A stretch of DNA of 64,000 nt from positions 143,044-207,043 of the forward strand of contig CANGWK010000001.1 in assembly GCA_947457615.1 (NCBI GenBank). Reading direction: 5' to 3'. Positions within the stretch are counted from its first letter, which is position 1; the number at the start of each line of letters is the position of its first letter. The position numbers and the translations under genes are program-made. This DNA comes from Flavobacteriaceae bacterium (lineage in GTDB: Bacteria > Bacteroidota > Bacteroidia > Flavobacteriales > Flavobacteriaceae). Positions 44,630 to 53,629 of the stretch are shown here, piece after piece. The notes beneath the pieces are model-generated. The model did no database searches. It had not been told where the DNA came from and worked only from the letters and a program-made list of their open reading frames with translations.

Positions 44630-45469
44630 ATGAATGTAATAAATTGGGTAACCGTAAGAGAATTTGAAGATATTACCTATAAAAAATGTAATGGAGTAGC
44701 ACGAATTGCTTTCAATCGTCCGGATGTTCGCAATGCCTTCCGACCAAAAACTACTGCCGAATTATTACAAGCGTTTCATGATGCCCAAGAAGATACTTCA
44801 ATCGGAGTGGTTTTACTTTCTGCTGAAGGACCTTCTAGCAAAGATGGTGTGTATTCTTTTTGTAGTGGCGGCGACCAAAAAGCACGCGGCCATCAAGGTT
44901 ATGTGGGAGAAGATGGTTACCACAGATTGAATATTTTAGATGTGCAACGATTAATTCGTTTCATGCCTAAAGCTGTTATTTGTGTTGTTCCAGGTTGGGC
45001 TGTAGGTGGCGGTCACAGTTTGCATGTGGTTTGCGATTTAACTTTAGCGAGCAAAGAACATGCAATTTTTAAGCAAACAGATGCCGATGTAACTAGTTTT
45101 GATGGCGGCTATGGTTCGGCATATTTAGCTAAAATGGTAGGCCAAAAAAGAGCACGGGAAATCTTCTTTTTAGGAAGAAATTATTCTGCTCAAGAGGCTT
45201 TGGATATGGGAATGGTAAATGCCGTAATTCCGCACGATGAATTAGAAGATACTGCCTACCAATGGGCTCAAGAAATCCTTGCTAAATCGCCAACCTCTAT
45301 AAAAATGCTTAAATTTGCAATGAATTTAACCGATGATGGAATGGTTGGACAACAAGTGTTTGCAGGTGAAGCAACACGTTTAGCTTACATGACTGATGAA
45401 GCAAAAGAAGGCCGAGACGCTTTCCTAGAAAAACGCAAGCCGAATTTTGTAAAAAAATGGTTACCATAG
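44630..45469 (+). CDS. menB: 1,4-dihydroxy-2-naphthoyl-CoA synthase
   Basis: Crotonase-fold enzyme that closes the naphthoquinone ring in menaquinone synthesis. 279 residues, the normal MenB length. Visible motifs are IAFNRPDVRNAFRPKT, FCSGGDQKARG (oxyanion-hole region typical of MenB), VPGWAVGGGHSLHVVCDLTLAS, and the KQTDADVTSFDGGYGSAYLAK segment carrying the catalytic aspartate/serine region. It is the first of four men genes spread over 8.8 kb. A beta-barrel gene and menA follow on the same strand. Confidence 0.96.
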   Translation: MNVINWVTVREFEDITYKKCNGVARIAFNRPDVRNAFRPKTTAELLQAFHDAQEDTSIGVVLLSAEGPSSKDGVYSFCSGGDQKARGHQGYVGEDGYHRLNILDVQRLIRFMPKAVICVVPGWAVGGGHSLHVVCDLTLASKEHAIFKQTDADVTSFDGGYGSAYLAKMVGQKRAREIFFLGRNYSAQEALDMGMVNAVIPHDELEDTAYQWAQEILAKSPTSIKMLKFAMNLTDDGMVGQQVFAGEATRLAYMTDEAKEGRDAFLEKRKPNFVKKWLP

Positions 45470-45609
45470 TTTAGTAAATAGTGGACAGTGCTTTGTATTC
45501 AGTTTTTGCGCAATTTTCAAATCTAGTTTCTAATTCCGTAGGAATCGCAACAAAAATTGAATTGCAGTATTATCAATACTTTAGTTTAAATATCTTTAAT
45601 TTTTTATTT

Positions 45610-46206
45610 ATGAAAAAGAAAATAATTTTAAGTTTAGTTCTCTTGGTTTCTTTTAATTTTTATCCACAAAATCCAAAATATACTAATTCCAATAAAGAAA
45701 ATAAATATTCTGTTTCAATTCATTACACAGGTAATTTACGAAATAATAATTTTGTTAGTAATAATTACAATGGTATTGCAGGAATAGATGCTAAATATAA
45801 TCTATACGGTAATCCCAATTATAGTATAGAAGCTGGTTTAGGAATTGATTATTTTAAAGCAAGAGAAATTGGCTATCAATTAGATTTAAAAAATTCGTTA
45901 ATGGTAAATCCAAATATTGGAATTGTATTGGAAGTCAATAAAGTATTTAAACCATTTTTTAACTTAGGCTATTCCTTTCTTACTGCAAAATACACCATTC
46001 AGCAATTGTATATTAATCCGTCTGACCCTGCTTTTGGCAATTTTCCATCCGAAGTGAAATATAATTTTGATAGTTTTTCAATTAATCCAGGTTTTAGATT
46101 ATTTATGGATAAAAACGTTTATTTCCAAACCGATTACAAGTATCTACCAATTAAATCAAATATAAATGCCCATTTAATTTCTTTTGGATTTGGATACAAA
46201 TTCTAA
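45610..46206 (+). CDS. Outer-membrane beta-barrel protein
   Basis: A 198-residue exported protein (signal peptide MKKKIILSLVLLVSFNFYPQ) with repeated amphipathic strands such as SIEAGLGIDYFKAR, FKPFFNLGYSFLTAKYTI, and a C-terminal strand ending FGFGYKF. This fits a small outer-membrane beta-barrel. I start at the ATG at 45610; the ORF extends upstream to 45481, but that stretch does not look like a signal peptide. It lies between menB and menA, with no evident link to menaquinone. Confidence 0.75.
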   Translation: MKKKIILSLVLLVSFNFYPQNPKYTNSNKENKYSVSIHYTGNLRNNNFVSNNYNGIAGIDAKYNLYGNPNYSIEAGLGIDYFKAREIGYQLDLKNSLMVNPNIGIVLEVNKVFKPFFNLGYSFLTAKYTIQQLYINPSDPAFGNFPSEVKYNFDSFSINPGFRLFMDKNVYFQTDYKYLPIKSNINAHLISFGFGYKF

Positions 46207-46267
46207 ACATTAAATAGTAATTCCGCCATAGAAAATTTAAAATCTAATATCAAAAATCTAACATTAA

Positions 46268-47224
46268 ATGAAACACTGGATCGAAGCTGCAAGAGTACGT
46301 ACACTACCCCTTTCGGTTTCCGGAATTTTAGTAGGTAGTTTTTACGCCATGTCGCAAGGAATTTTCAATTGGAAAATTGTGATTTTTGCTTTATCAACAA
46401 CCCTTGGTTTGCAAATTCTTTCCAATTTCGCCAACGATTATGGCGATGGAATTAAAGGCACCGATAATGATGATCGAGTTGGACCAATGCGATCTATCCA
46501 GAGCGGAAAGATCACCCCTGGCGCTATGCGTTATGCTATTTTTATTACGGCATTTCTTACCTTAGTTTCTGCCATGTTGCTTATATATTTTTCTTTTAAA
46601 GGAAAATATTTATATTATTCTGTAATTTTCTTTGTGTTAGGAATTCTAGCAATTGCATCAGCTATTCGTTATACAGTTGGTAAAAATCCCTATGGATACA
46701 GAGGTTATGGCGATGTTTTCGTTTTTATATTCTTCGGAATTGTAAGCACCTTCGGAATTTACTTTATGTTTTCCAAACAAATAGATTGGCTATTATTCCT
46801 TCCTGCAACAGCCATTGGTTTTCTTAGTGTTGGCGTGTTAAATTTAAACAACATGCGTGACCAAGAATCGGATAAAAAATCGAATAAAAATACCATAGTT
46901 GTCAAAAATGGTGGTGCTTGGGCAAAAAAATACCATTTCTTCCTCATTATTTCTGCAATGGTTCTGATGTTAATTTTCGCGTTATTTTTCGATTTTAGTT
47001 ACCGTGATCCAAGTCCGAAAAAATTTAATTTCGACATCTATTTCTTTCTAATTGCCTATATCCCAATTATCGCCCATCTTAATAGAGTAGCAAAAAACAA
47101 AGAACCAAAACTATTGGATCCCGAATTAAAAAAATTAGCGCTAAGCACCTTTTTATTATCCATATTATTATCGCTTTCGCTGATCTATTTTATATCCGAT
47201 TTAATAATTTATTATACTAATTAG
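46268..47224 (+). CDS. menA: 1,4-dihydroxy-2-naphthoate polyprenyltransferase
   Basis: A 318-residue UbiA-family membrane enzyme with about eight to nine helices. It attaches the prenyl chain to DHNA. The first aspartate motif is seen in NFANDYGDGIKGTDNDDRVGP (residues about 55-75) and the second in NNMRDQESDKKSNKNT. The start WIEAARVRTLPLSVSGI is characteristic of MenA. It is 2 bp ahead of a metallo-hydrolase gene, so these are co-transcribed. Confidence 0.95.
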   Translation: MKHWIEAARVRTLPLSVSGILVGSFYAMSQGIFNWKIVIFALSTTLGLQILSNFANDYGDGIKGTDNDDRVGPMRSIQSGKITPGAMRYAIFITAFLTLVSAMLLIYFSFKGKYLYYSVIFFVLGILAIASAIRYTVGKNPYGYRGYGDVFVFIFFGIVSTFGIYFMFSKQIDWLLFLPATAIGFLSVGVLNLNNMRDQESDKKSNKNTIVVKNGGAWAKKYHFFLIISAMVLMLIFALFFDFSYRDPSPKKFNFDIYFFLIAYIPIIAHLNRVAKNKEPKLLDPELKKLALSTFLLSILLSLSLIYFISDLIIYYTN

Positions 47225-47226
47225 CC

Positions 47227-47904
47227 ATGAAAATAACCTTCTACGGGCACGCATGCATTGGAATTGAAGTAAGCGGAAAAAACATTCTGGTAGATCCATT
47301 TATGACAGGAAATCCCAAAGCCAGCCACATTGATATTAATATACTTCCAGCAGATTATATCTTGGTAACCCACGCCCACAACGATCACATTTTGGATGTT
47401 GAAACTATTGCAAATCGCACAAATGCAGTAATTATTTCCAATTACGAAGTGGCTACACATTTTGGCAACAAAGGCCTAAAATACCACCCTATGAACCACG
47501 GCGGTAGTTGGCAATTTGATTTCGGAAAAGTAAAAATGGTCAGCGCCATCCACTCTAGCTCTTTTCCAAACGGATCCTATGGCGGAAATCCTGCTGGTTT
47601 TGTAATTGAAGGCGAACACAAAAACATTTACATATCAGGCGATACTGCCCTTACCATGGACATGAAACTCATTCCAATGCGTACTAAACTTGATCTAGCA
47701 ATACTTTCCATCGGAAACAATTTCACAATGGACGTTGAAGATGCCATCATTGCAGCCGATTTTGTGGCTTGTGACAAAGTGCTAGGTGTTCACTACGACA
47801 CCTTTGGATATATTGAAATCAATCACAATCAAGCTAAAAAGAAATTCTTCGATGCTGGAAAAGATCTTATGTTGCTTGAAATTGGTGACAGTATTGTTCT
47901 TTAA
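47227..47904 (+). CDS. Metallo-beta-lactamase fold metal-dependent hydrolase (UPF0173)
   Basis: A 225-residue metallo-hydrolase. MKITFYGHACIGIEVSGKNILVDPFM is the usual start, the zinc motif THAHNDHILD (HxHxDH) lies near residues 50-59, and further ligands are seen in the region of HPMNHGGSW and SGDTALTMDM. The UPF0173 group has no firm substrate. It is packed tightly with menA (2-bp gap), a neighbour relation seen in other flavobacteria, so a role connected to quinone or lipid metabolism is possible. Confidence 0.9.
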   Translation: MKITFYGHACIGIEVSGKNILVDPFMTGNPKASHIDINILPADYILVTHAHNDHILDVETIANRTNAVIISNYEVATHFGNKGLKYHPMNHGGSWQFDFGKVKMVSAIHSSSFPNGSYGGNPAGFVIEGEHKNIYISGDTALTMDMKLIPMRTKLDLAILSIGNNFTMDVEDAIIAADFVACDKVLGVHYDTFGYIEINHNQAKKKFFDAGKDLMLLEIGDSIVL

Positions 47905-47937
47905 GAGCGAATGGCATGCGCATTGCAGTTAATGTAT

Positions 47938-48042
47938 TTCCCGTTTTCCGTTGTAATCTTTTTATTGTTTTGTCACGTTTAGTGAAGACGAAATGCTTTT
48001 CTAACAAAACAATAAAAAGGATTTCCACTCCACCCGGGGCTA
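47938..48042 (-). ncRNA. Structured flavobacterial intergenic element, copy B (candidate structured RNA)
   Basis: Read on the minus strand, the left arm is TAGCCCCGGGTGGAGTGG then AAATCC, and the right arm is AGATTACAACGGAAAACGG then GAA. Between them is a perfect 17-bp stem (CCTTTTTATTGTTTTG region, plus-strand arms 47956-47972 and 48006-48023). The arms match copy A at 12173-12272 while the stem sequence is entirely different. CCCG of the left arm pairs with CGGG of the right arm, where copy A has CCTG and CAGG, a compensatory change. Confidence 0.65.
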
Positions 48043-48070
48043 ATTAGTAATCGTATTGAATAAAAATAAA

Positions 48071-49276
48071 ATGCTTAAGAAAATCTATTTTATACTACCA
48101 CTTATGTCGGTTACAATAGCAACAGCACAATCCAAAGACGGCTATTGGGACAACATAAGAACCACAAACGAAACAATAAGCCTTCGCGCAGGAGAGAAAA
48201 AAGTAGTTAAAACTGCCGATTTTCCCGAAGGAACAACCGAAGTAGTTTATAGAATCACTTTGCTAAACGACAATCAAAAACTTTCCTCAAGTTTAGTTTC
48301 TGTATTAAAAGCAATTCCCGATCCAACAGGAATAAGCCAAGGTGCAGCTGGTGCCGTTTTTTTAGCTTCCACAATATCTGGAGACGACAAATGCAAATAC
48401 GCAATTTTTACAGATGCTAAAATTTCAGATGCTTTTCTAACCACTGGGAAAACAACTTACGCCTGTTTAAAACAAGAAACTCCAATAAATAAAGAAGCCC
48501 GAATTTTAAAAATGAAAGGGTCTGATTGTATGACTTTAAAAACACAAAACTTATATTTTGCAATTCAAAGCGACAATTGGGTAATGAGCGAAAAAGTCAT
48601 TATTGAAGTTGTTCCATGGGTAGACACTAAAGCAAGTCGAGGATGGAATTCAGAAACCAAAAATGAAATCATAGCTTTAAGCAAAACTTTAAAAGTTTAT
48701 GCTTTATTGACTAATAAAGATTCTTTTTCTGCTTCTTTTCTTGATAAATTATCCCAAAAATACACCTATAAAGAATTCTCCAACCTAATTCCAATTGAAA
48801 GAAGTACCTACATTGAATCCGTTACTGAAGAGGCGTTGAAAAAAACAGGCGAAGAGAAAAAATACTATAGCCTTTTTAGAGACCGTGCGAATGGAGCAAT
48901 AAATCAAGGTAAATTTGACGATGCCATAACTATTATACAATCAGATTTGATTAGCAAAAATAGAGCAGAATCTATAGATTATGCAATTCTAGCGAACTAT
49001 TACTTACTTTCCAAACAATTTGATAAAGCCGAGAAAGTTTTAAATGAGGCTATTGCTAAAGATCCAACCGATATTAATTTGCAATTACAATTAGCACATT
49101 TGTATTTATTCACCGACCGATTATCAGAAGCCAAAGACATTCACAAGAAATACAAAGACCAATACATAAATCCGAATATTTCATGGATAAAGCAAACCAA
49201 TAAAGACTTCGCTCTTTTTAGTAAATGCCGTTTACCCGAAAATAATTTCAAAAAAATCCTTCGCATTCAAGAATAG
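48071..49276 (+). CDS. Exported TPR-containing protein of unknown function
   Basis: A 401-residue protein with a signal peptide (LPLMSVTIATAQ). The C-terminal half has tetratricopeptide-like repeats: RANGAINQGKFDDAITIIQSD, ANYYLLSKQFDKAEKVLNEAIAKDP and AHLYLFTDRLSEAKDIH. The N-terminal half (about residues 20-200) is a beta-rich domain with LRAGEKKVVKTADFPEGTTEVVYRITLL. I start at the ATG at 48071 and not the in-frame TTG five codons upstream. It lies between copy B of the structured element and menC. No role is evident. Confidence 0.75.
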   Translation: MLKKIYFILPLMSVTIATAQSKDGYWDNIRTTNETISLRAGEKKVVKTADFPEGTTEVVYRITLLNDNQKLSSSLVSVLKAIPDPTGISQGAAGAVFLASTISGDDKCKYAIFTDAKISDAFLTTGKTTYACLKQETPINKEARILKMKGSDCMTLKTQNLYFAIQSDNWVMSEKVIIEVVPWVDTKASRGWNSETKNEIIALSKTLKVYALLTNKDSFSASFLDKLSQKYTYKEFSNLIPIERSTYIESVTEEALKKTGEEKKYYSLFRDRANGAINQGKFDDAITIIQSDLISKNRAESIDYAILANYYLLSKQFDKAEKVLNEAIAKDPTDINLQLQLAHLYLFTDRLSEAKDIHKKYKDQYINPNISWIKQTNKDFALFSKCRLPENNFKKILRIQE

Positions 49277-49321
49277 CATCCAGTTTATCATCTATCCGTC
49301 TATTATCTATATTCTCATCCA

Positions 49322-50356
49322 ATGAAAGCCACTTATCAAAAATATATTCTTAACTTTAAACGTCCTTCTGGAACCTCTAGGGGAGTCATGAATAGTAAAG
49401 AAACTTGGTTTTTTATTCTAGAACTAGAGGATAAAAAGGGTATTGGGGAGTGTGGAATCCTAAGAGGTTTGAGTGTAGATGATCGCCCCGATTATGAAGA
49501 AAAACTTCAGTGGACTTGCAAAAATATCCACCTCGGAAAAGACCAACTTTGGGAAGCATTAATAGAGTTTCCTTCCATACAATTTGGTGTAGAAATGGCC
49601 TTCAAATCTTTAGCATCCGAAACACCATTTTTATTGTTTCCATCTGCCTTTACAGAAGGCCAAAAAAACATGGATATTAATGGCTTAGTTTGGATGGGAG
49701 AACAGGAGTTTATGAAGCAACAAATAGAAGAAAAACTAGCACAAGGTTTTAACTGCATCAAACTTAAAATAGGTGCTATCGATTTCCAAAAAGAACTAGA
49801 TTTATTGCACTTTATCCGACAAAATTTTGACGAGGATATTATTGAAATTCGTGTAGATGCTAATGGTTCTTTTGATGAATTAAATGCTTTAGATAAATTA
49901 AACCAATTATCTGGATATAAATTACATAGTATCGAACAACCTATCGCTAAAAACCGTACTGACAGTATGGCAGAACTGTGTAAAAACACCCCAATTCCAA
50001 TTGCACTTGACGAAGAACTAATTGGAGTCTTTTCGCATACCGAAAAAGAGGCCCTTTTGATAAAAATCAAACCACAATACATCATTTTGAAACCTAGTTT
50101 TGTAGGTGGCTTTCGAGGCACAAAAGAATGGATTGATCTTGCCAAAAAATACCAAATTGGTTGGTGGATTACCTCCGCTTTGGAAAGTAATATTGGATTA
50201 AATGCTATCGCACAATGGACTTTTTTACAGCAAAATTCCATGCCGCAAGGACTCGGTACTGGAGGTCTTTACACCAACAATTTCGACAGTCCATTAGAAG
50301 TAAAAAATGGGCAATTATCTTATAATGCAAATTTAGATTGGAAGGTAGATTTGTAA
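49322..50356 (+). CDS. menC: o-Succinylbenzoate synthase
   Basis: Enolase-superfamily enzyme that dehydrates SHCHC to o-succinylbenzoate. 344 residues. The catalytic lysine pair appears in FNCIKLKIGA (KxK), metal ligands in RVDANGSF, then HSIEQPI and ALDEEL, and the second lysine region in IKPQYIILKPSFVGG. It belongs to the Bacteroidota-type MenC. It follows the TPR gene by 45 bp on the same strand. Confidence 0.94.
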   Translation: MKATYQKYILNFKRPSGTSRGVMNSKETWFFILELEDKKGIGECGILRGLSVDDRPDYEEKLQWTCKNIHLGKDQLWEALIEFPSIQFGVEMAFKSLASETPFLLFPSAFTEGQKNMDINGLVWMGEQEFMKQQIEEKLAQGFNCIKLKIGAIDFQKELDLLHFIRQNFDEDIIEIRVDANGSFDELNALDKLNQLSGYKLHSIEQPIAKNRTDSMAELCKNTPIPIALDEELIGVFSHTEKEALLIKIKPQYIILKPSFVGGFRGTKEWIDLAKKYQIGWWITSALESNIGLNAIAQWTFLQQNSMPQGLGTGGLYTNNFDSPLEVKNGQLSYNANLDWKVDL

Positions 50357-50421
50357 AATAAAAACATTACAAATTAAGTAATTATACTTCTTTAAAAATA
50401 GATAATAACAAAACCTGTTAA

Positions 50422-51249
50422 TTATAATAAATGAATTCCATCGTCTTTAATTTCAATCAACTTTTCTTTATATAAAAGTCCGATTGCTTTCTTAAAGGTT
50501 TTTTTACTCATTTTCAAAACTGTTTTAATATCTTCTGGATTTGAATTATCATTAAGTCTTAAAAATCCTCTGCTAGCTCGCAATTCGTTTAAAATAATCT
50601 CCGAATTGGGTTCGATACTTTCAAAACCTTGAAATTGTAACGATACATCAATTTTGCCATCTGGACGAATAGTTTTAATATAGCCTTTCATTTTATCTCC
50701 GGTACGAATAGCATCATTGTAAACCTCATCTTTATAAACCAAACCTTTGTGCTTCTGATTGATAATTACGTTAATTCCGATTTCTGTAATATGAGAAATA
50801 ATCAAATCTACTTCCTCATTTTTCTCTAAAGCTACATTTTCGTTGTTTAAAAACTGATTGGTTTTACTAGAAGCCACTAGCCTATTGGTTTTTTCATCCA
50901 AATAAAGGTAAACAAGGTAACGCTTTCCTTTTTCCATAGGGCGTGCCTGTTCTTTAAACGGGACTAGAATGTCTTTTTCCATTCCCCAATCCATAAAAGC
51001 ACCAACTTGATTGACATAATTCACACGCAATAGTGCAAATTCGTTCAAGAAAATATAGGGAACTAAGGTAGTTGCAACAGGTCGTTCTTCGTGATCTAAA
51101 TATACAAAAACAGTAATTTCTTCGCCAATCTCAAATACTTTCGGGACGTATTTATTAGGTAATAAAACATCCTCTTTCCCATTGGTAAGGAACAAACCCA
51201 CTTGAGTATCTCTATCTATCTTTAAAGTATTGAATTGACCTATTTTCAT
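50422..51249 (-). CDS. CvfB-like S1 RNA-binding protein
   Basis: A 275-residue protein of the CvfB/YitL family: tandem S1-like OB domains (VGLFLTNGKEDVLLP, VGAFMDWGMEKDILVPFKEQ, and VDLIISHITEIGINVIINQKHKGLVYKDE) followed by a C-terminal winged-helix-like region (MSKKTFKKAIGLLYKEKLIEI). CvfB-type proteins bind RNA and affect virulence gene or translation control in Firmicutes; the role here is unknown. I start at MKIGQFN (51249), three residues after an upstream ATG, because the family begins this way. Confidence 0.9.
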   Translation of the reverse strand: MKIGQFNTLKIDRDTQVGLFLTNGKEDVLLPNKYVPKVFEIGEEITVFVYLDHEERPVATTLVPYIFLNEFALLRVNYVNQVGAFMDWGMEKDILVPFKEQARPMEKGKRYLVYLYLDEKTNRLVASSKTNQFLNNENVALEKNEEVDLIISHITEIGINVIINQKHKGLVYKDEVYNDAIRTGDKMKGYIKTIRPDGKIDVSLQFQGFESIEPNSEIILNELRASRGFLRLNDNSNPEDIKTVLKMSKKTFKKAIGLLYKEKLIEIKDDGIHLL

Positions 51250-51364
51250 AATATGCATGTAATTTTGGCAAAGGTACGAAAATCAATTTCGAATTTGGAT
51301 TTGCAAATTGGGATTTCATTCGTTTTTACAGAATTCACTATATTTGAAAAACTAAAAATTAGAA

Positions 51365-51790
51365 ATGTCAGATTGCGATCAAAATAAAATATTAGCTCCA
51401 GAATCGGATTACTTATATGTAGATATTTCGCAACTTCTTAATTCGGGAAATGGCTTATTTACAGCTATTACCATTTATAAAGACGAAATTATATCCGAAT
51501 TCAAAGGAGAAGTCTTGTCGGATGAAGAGGCAGAAATCCGAGTTAAAAATGGAACCGATAACTATTTTATGAATCTTCTTAACGGAAGCATTTTAGATTG
51601 CTTAAATACTGATTGCTTAGCAAAATATGCTAACGATGCTAATGGATTTTCTAAATCAGCTTTTAAAAATAACGCCAAAATAACCTTAGACGAAAACCAA
51701 AATGTTTGTCTAATTGCCACTCGAAAAATAAAATCGGGAGAAGAAATATTCTGCAATTACGGAAAGAAATATTGGAAGAAACACGGTTAA
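51365..51790 (+). CDS. SET domain-containing protein
   Basis: A 141-residue protein formed almost wholly by a SET domain. GNGLFTAITIYKDEIISEFKGEVLSDEEA forms the N-terminal SET strand pattern; YFMNLLNGSILDCLNTDCLAKYANDA and the RKIKSGEEIFCNYGKKYW end are the catalytic pseudoknot region, with the NY/Y ending typical of lysine methyltransferases. It lacks the pre- and post-SET cysteine clusters of eukaryotic histone enzymes. Its substrate is unknown. Its stop overlaps the end of the convergent menD by 4 bp. Confidence 0.88.
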   Translation: MSDCDQNKILAPESDYLYVDISQLLNSGNGLFTAITIYKDEIISEFKGEVLSDEEAEIRVKNGTDNYFMNLLNGSILDCLNTDCLAKYANDANGFSKSAFKNNAKITLDENQNVCLIATRKIKSGEEIFCNYGKKYWKKHG

Positions 51791-53445
51791 ACCAACTCAT
51801 TAAAATACTGCAATAAAACTTTATCGTTTTCTAAAGTTGGCGTAAAAACTTCTAATATTGCAGGCTTTTCATCATCAGAAAACAAAGCAATTAAACTGAT
51901 TTCTAAAGTTATTTCTGTACTAGCCGTTAGATAATTAAAGCCGTGCATTTTTGCTAAAAGTTCGGCGGTTAAGCAATGGGAAGTTTCGAAGAAGGTATTA
52001 AAAACAGGTGTTTCATCGTGTCCTGGTAAAATTCGGAAAATACCTCCTCCTCCATTATTGATTAAAATAATTTTGAAATTCTTCGGAATATAATTGTTCC
52101 AAAGGGCATTGCTGTCGTATAGAAATCCAATATCGCCTGCTATAAAAATGGTAGGTTTTTGGCTTCCAACTGCAGCGCCAATTGCCGTGGAAGTGCTTCC
52201 GTCAATTCCGCTAGTACCTCTATTACTAAAGACTTCAATACTTTGTTCTATATCAAATAATTGCGCATAGCGAATGGGTGAACTGTTGCTAATTTGCAAT
52301 TGCGAATTCTTAGGCAAAGCAGGAATCACTTTTTCAAAAACTTTGAAATCCGTAAACGGAATTTTAGCAAGATATTCCAAACTTTTTTGTTGGCGTAGTG
52401 CTTTTATATTTTGTAATTTTTGGTTGTAATTACTTTCCACGGTATCCATTAATGGAAAAAAGGATTGGAAAAACAAGTTGGGTGTTACTTCAAAATGTTT
52501 AGTCAAGCAACCAAAAGTATCATAAGCTCTTAAGGTATCAATGTGCCAATGGTTGTTGGGCTGGTATTTTCTTAAGAACGCTTTAATGCGTTTGGAAACA
52601 ATCATTCCACCAAAAGTCACTAAAATTTCGGGTTGAAAATCAATAAAATCATCGTTTGTAAATGGCGTAATTATGGTGTCTATGGTATTAATAAATTTTG
52701 GATGTTGCAAATTGGAAGTCGTTTCAATCATTACAACCAACGAAGGGTCATTTGCCAAAGTATCTAAAAATCGTTGCTCCACTGAATTGGGTTCATTAAC
52801 TCCAACGAGAACCAATTTCTTTTTAGAAGTATTCCAAATGGAAGCAAATTCAGATAAATTTTCAATTACATTAAATTCTTTTGAAACCGAAGAAATAATT
52901 TTTGGAACAACTAACAATTCGGATGTTGTTTCATATAAAGGCTCTTCAAATGGAGCGTTTATATGAACTGGTCCTTTTTTATCAATAGCTATATTAAGCG
53001 CTTCTTGAATTAACACATCATTATCTTCCGGAGCATTTTCTGTTAGATTGGCATTAAATAAAGAATGATTAGCAAATACATTTTCTTGACGAATAGTTTG
53101 CCCGTCGCCAATGTCTATCTTGCTTTGCGGTCTATCTGCAGAAATAACAATAAACGGAATCTGACTATAAAATGCTTCTGCAAATGCAGGATAATAGTTA
53201 AGCAATGCCGAACCTGATGTGCAAACAACTGCAACGGGTTTATTGATTTGCTGGGCAATTCCGAGCGCAAAAAATGCTGCCGAACGCTCGTCAGCGATGC
53301 TGTAACAATTGAAAATTGGGTTGTTTACAAAACCTATTGTTAATGGTGCGTTTCTAGAGCCAGGAGAAATTACAATATTAAAGATGCCATTAGCGCGAAG
53401 TAATTCGATTATGGATTGTGCTAAAGGTATTTTTGGGTAGGTCAT
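51787..53445 (-). CDS. menD: SEPHCHC synthase (2-succinyl-5-enolpyruvyl-6-hydroxy-3-cyclohexene-1-carboxylate synthase)
   Basis: Thiamine-diphosphate enzyme of menaquinone synthesis joining isochorismate and 2-oxoglutarate. 552 residues, a normal length. Landmarks: SPGSRNAPLTIGF and DERSAAFFALGIAQQINKPVAVVCTSGSALLNYYPAFAEAF (segments) in the N-terminal pyrimidine-binding domain, and GDIGFLYDSNALWNNYIPKNFKIILINNGGGGIF (in segments) in the ThDP-binding domain. It ends within 4 bp of the convergent SET gene and completes menB-A-C-D here. menE, menF and menG are not seen. Confidence 0.95.
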   Translation of the reverse strand: MTYPKIPLAQSIIELLRANGIFNIVISPGSRNAPLTIGFVNNPIFNCYSIADERSAAFFALGIAQQINKPVAVVCTSGSALLNYYPAFAEAFYSQIPFIVISADRPQSKIDIGDGQTIRQENVFANHSLFNANLTENAPEDNDVLIQEALNIAIDKKGPVHINAPFEEPLYETTSELLVVPKIISSVSKEFNVIENLSEFASIWNTSKKKLVLVGVNEPNSVEQRFLDTLANDPSLVVMIETTSNLQHPKFINTIDTIITPFTNDDFIDFQPEILVTFGGMIVSKRIKAFLRKYQPNNHWHIDTLRAYDTFGCLTKHFEVTPNLFFQSFFPLMDTVESNYNQKLQNIKALRQQKSLEYLAKIPFTDFKVFEKVIPALPKNSQLQISNSSPIRYAQLFDIEQSIEVFSNRGTSGIDGSTSTAIGAAVGSQKPTIFIAGDIGFLYDSNALWNNYIPKNFKIILINNGGGGIFRILPGHDETPVFNTFFETSHCLTAELLAKMHGFNYLTASTEITLEISLIALFSDDEKPAILEVFTPTLENDKVLLQYFNELV

Positions 53446-53456
53446 TGTCTTTGCTA

Positions 53457-53474
53457 GTCACGAAGCAATCTCAT
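53457..53474. repeat. Short remnant resembling a widespread dispersed repeat
   Basis: The word GTCACGAAGCAATCTCAT matches part of the 'ACGAAGCAATCTC' repeat that I know from intergenic DNA in many bacteria. It lies just upstream of menD in a 184-bp gap, followed by an imperfect inverted repeat around CCATTAAGAAAG. One copy only. Confidence 0.3.
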
Positions 53475-53629
53475 CCTCATGATTTATTGTAAAACTTAAA
53501 TTTATTCTAGCAAAAGTACAAAGTTATTTATTGAGTTTAATTTAAACCATTAAGAAAGTTACGTTAATAAAGTAAAATCATTAACGAATCTTAATTTTCT
53601 TAATGGTAAAAAAATACTATTTTTGGATC

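Noticed and set aside
49507..50241. Long minus-strand open frame (244 codons) antisense to menC
   Set aside because: It is the reverse of a strongly supported enolase-family gene, and its Cys/Ser-rich translation is typical of a shadow frame.
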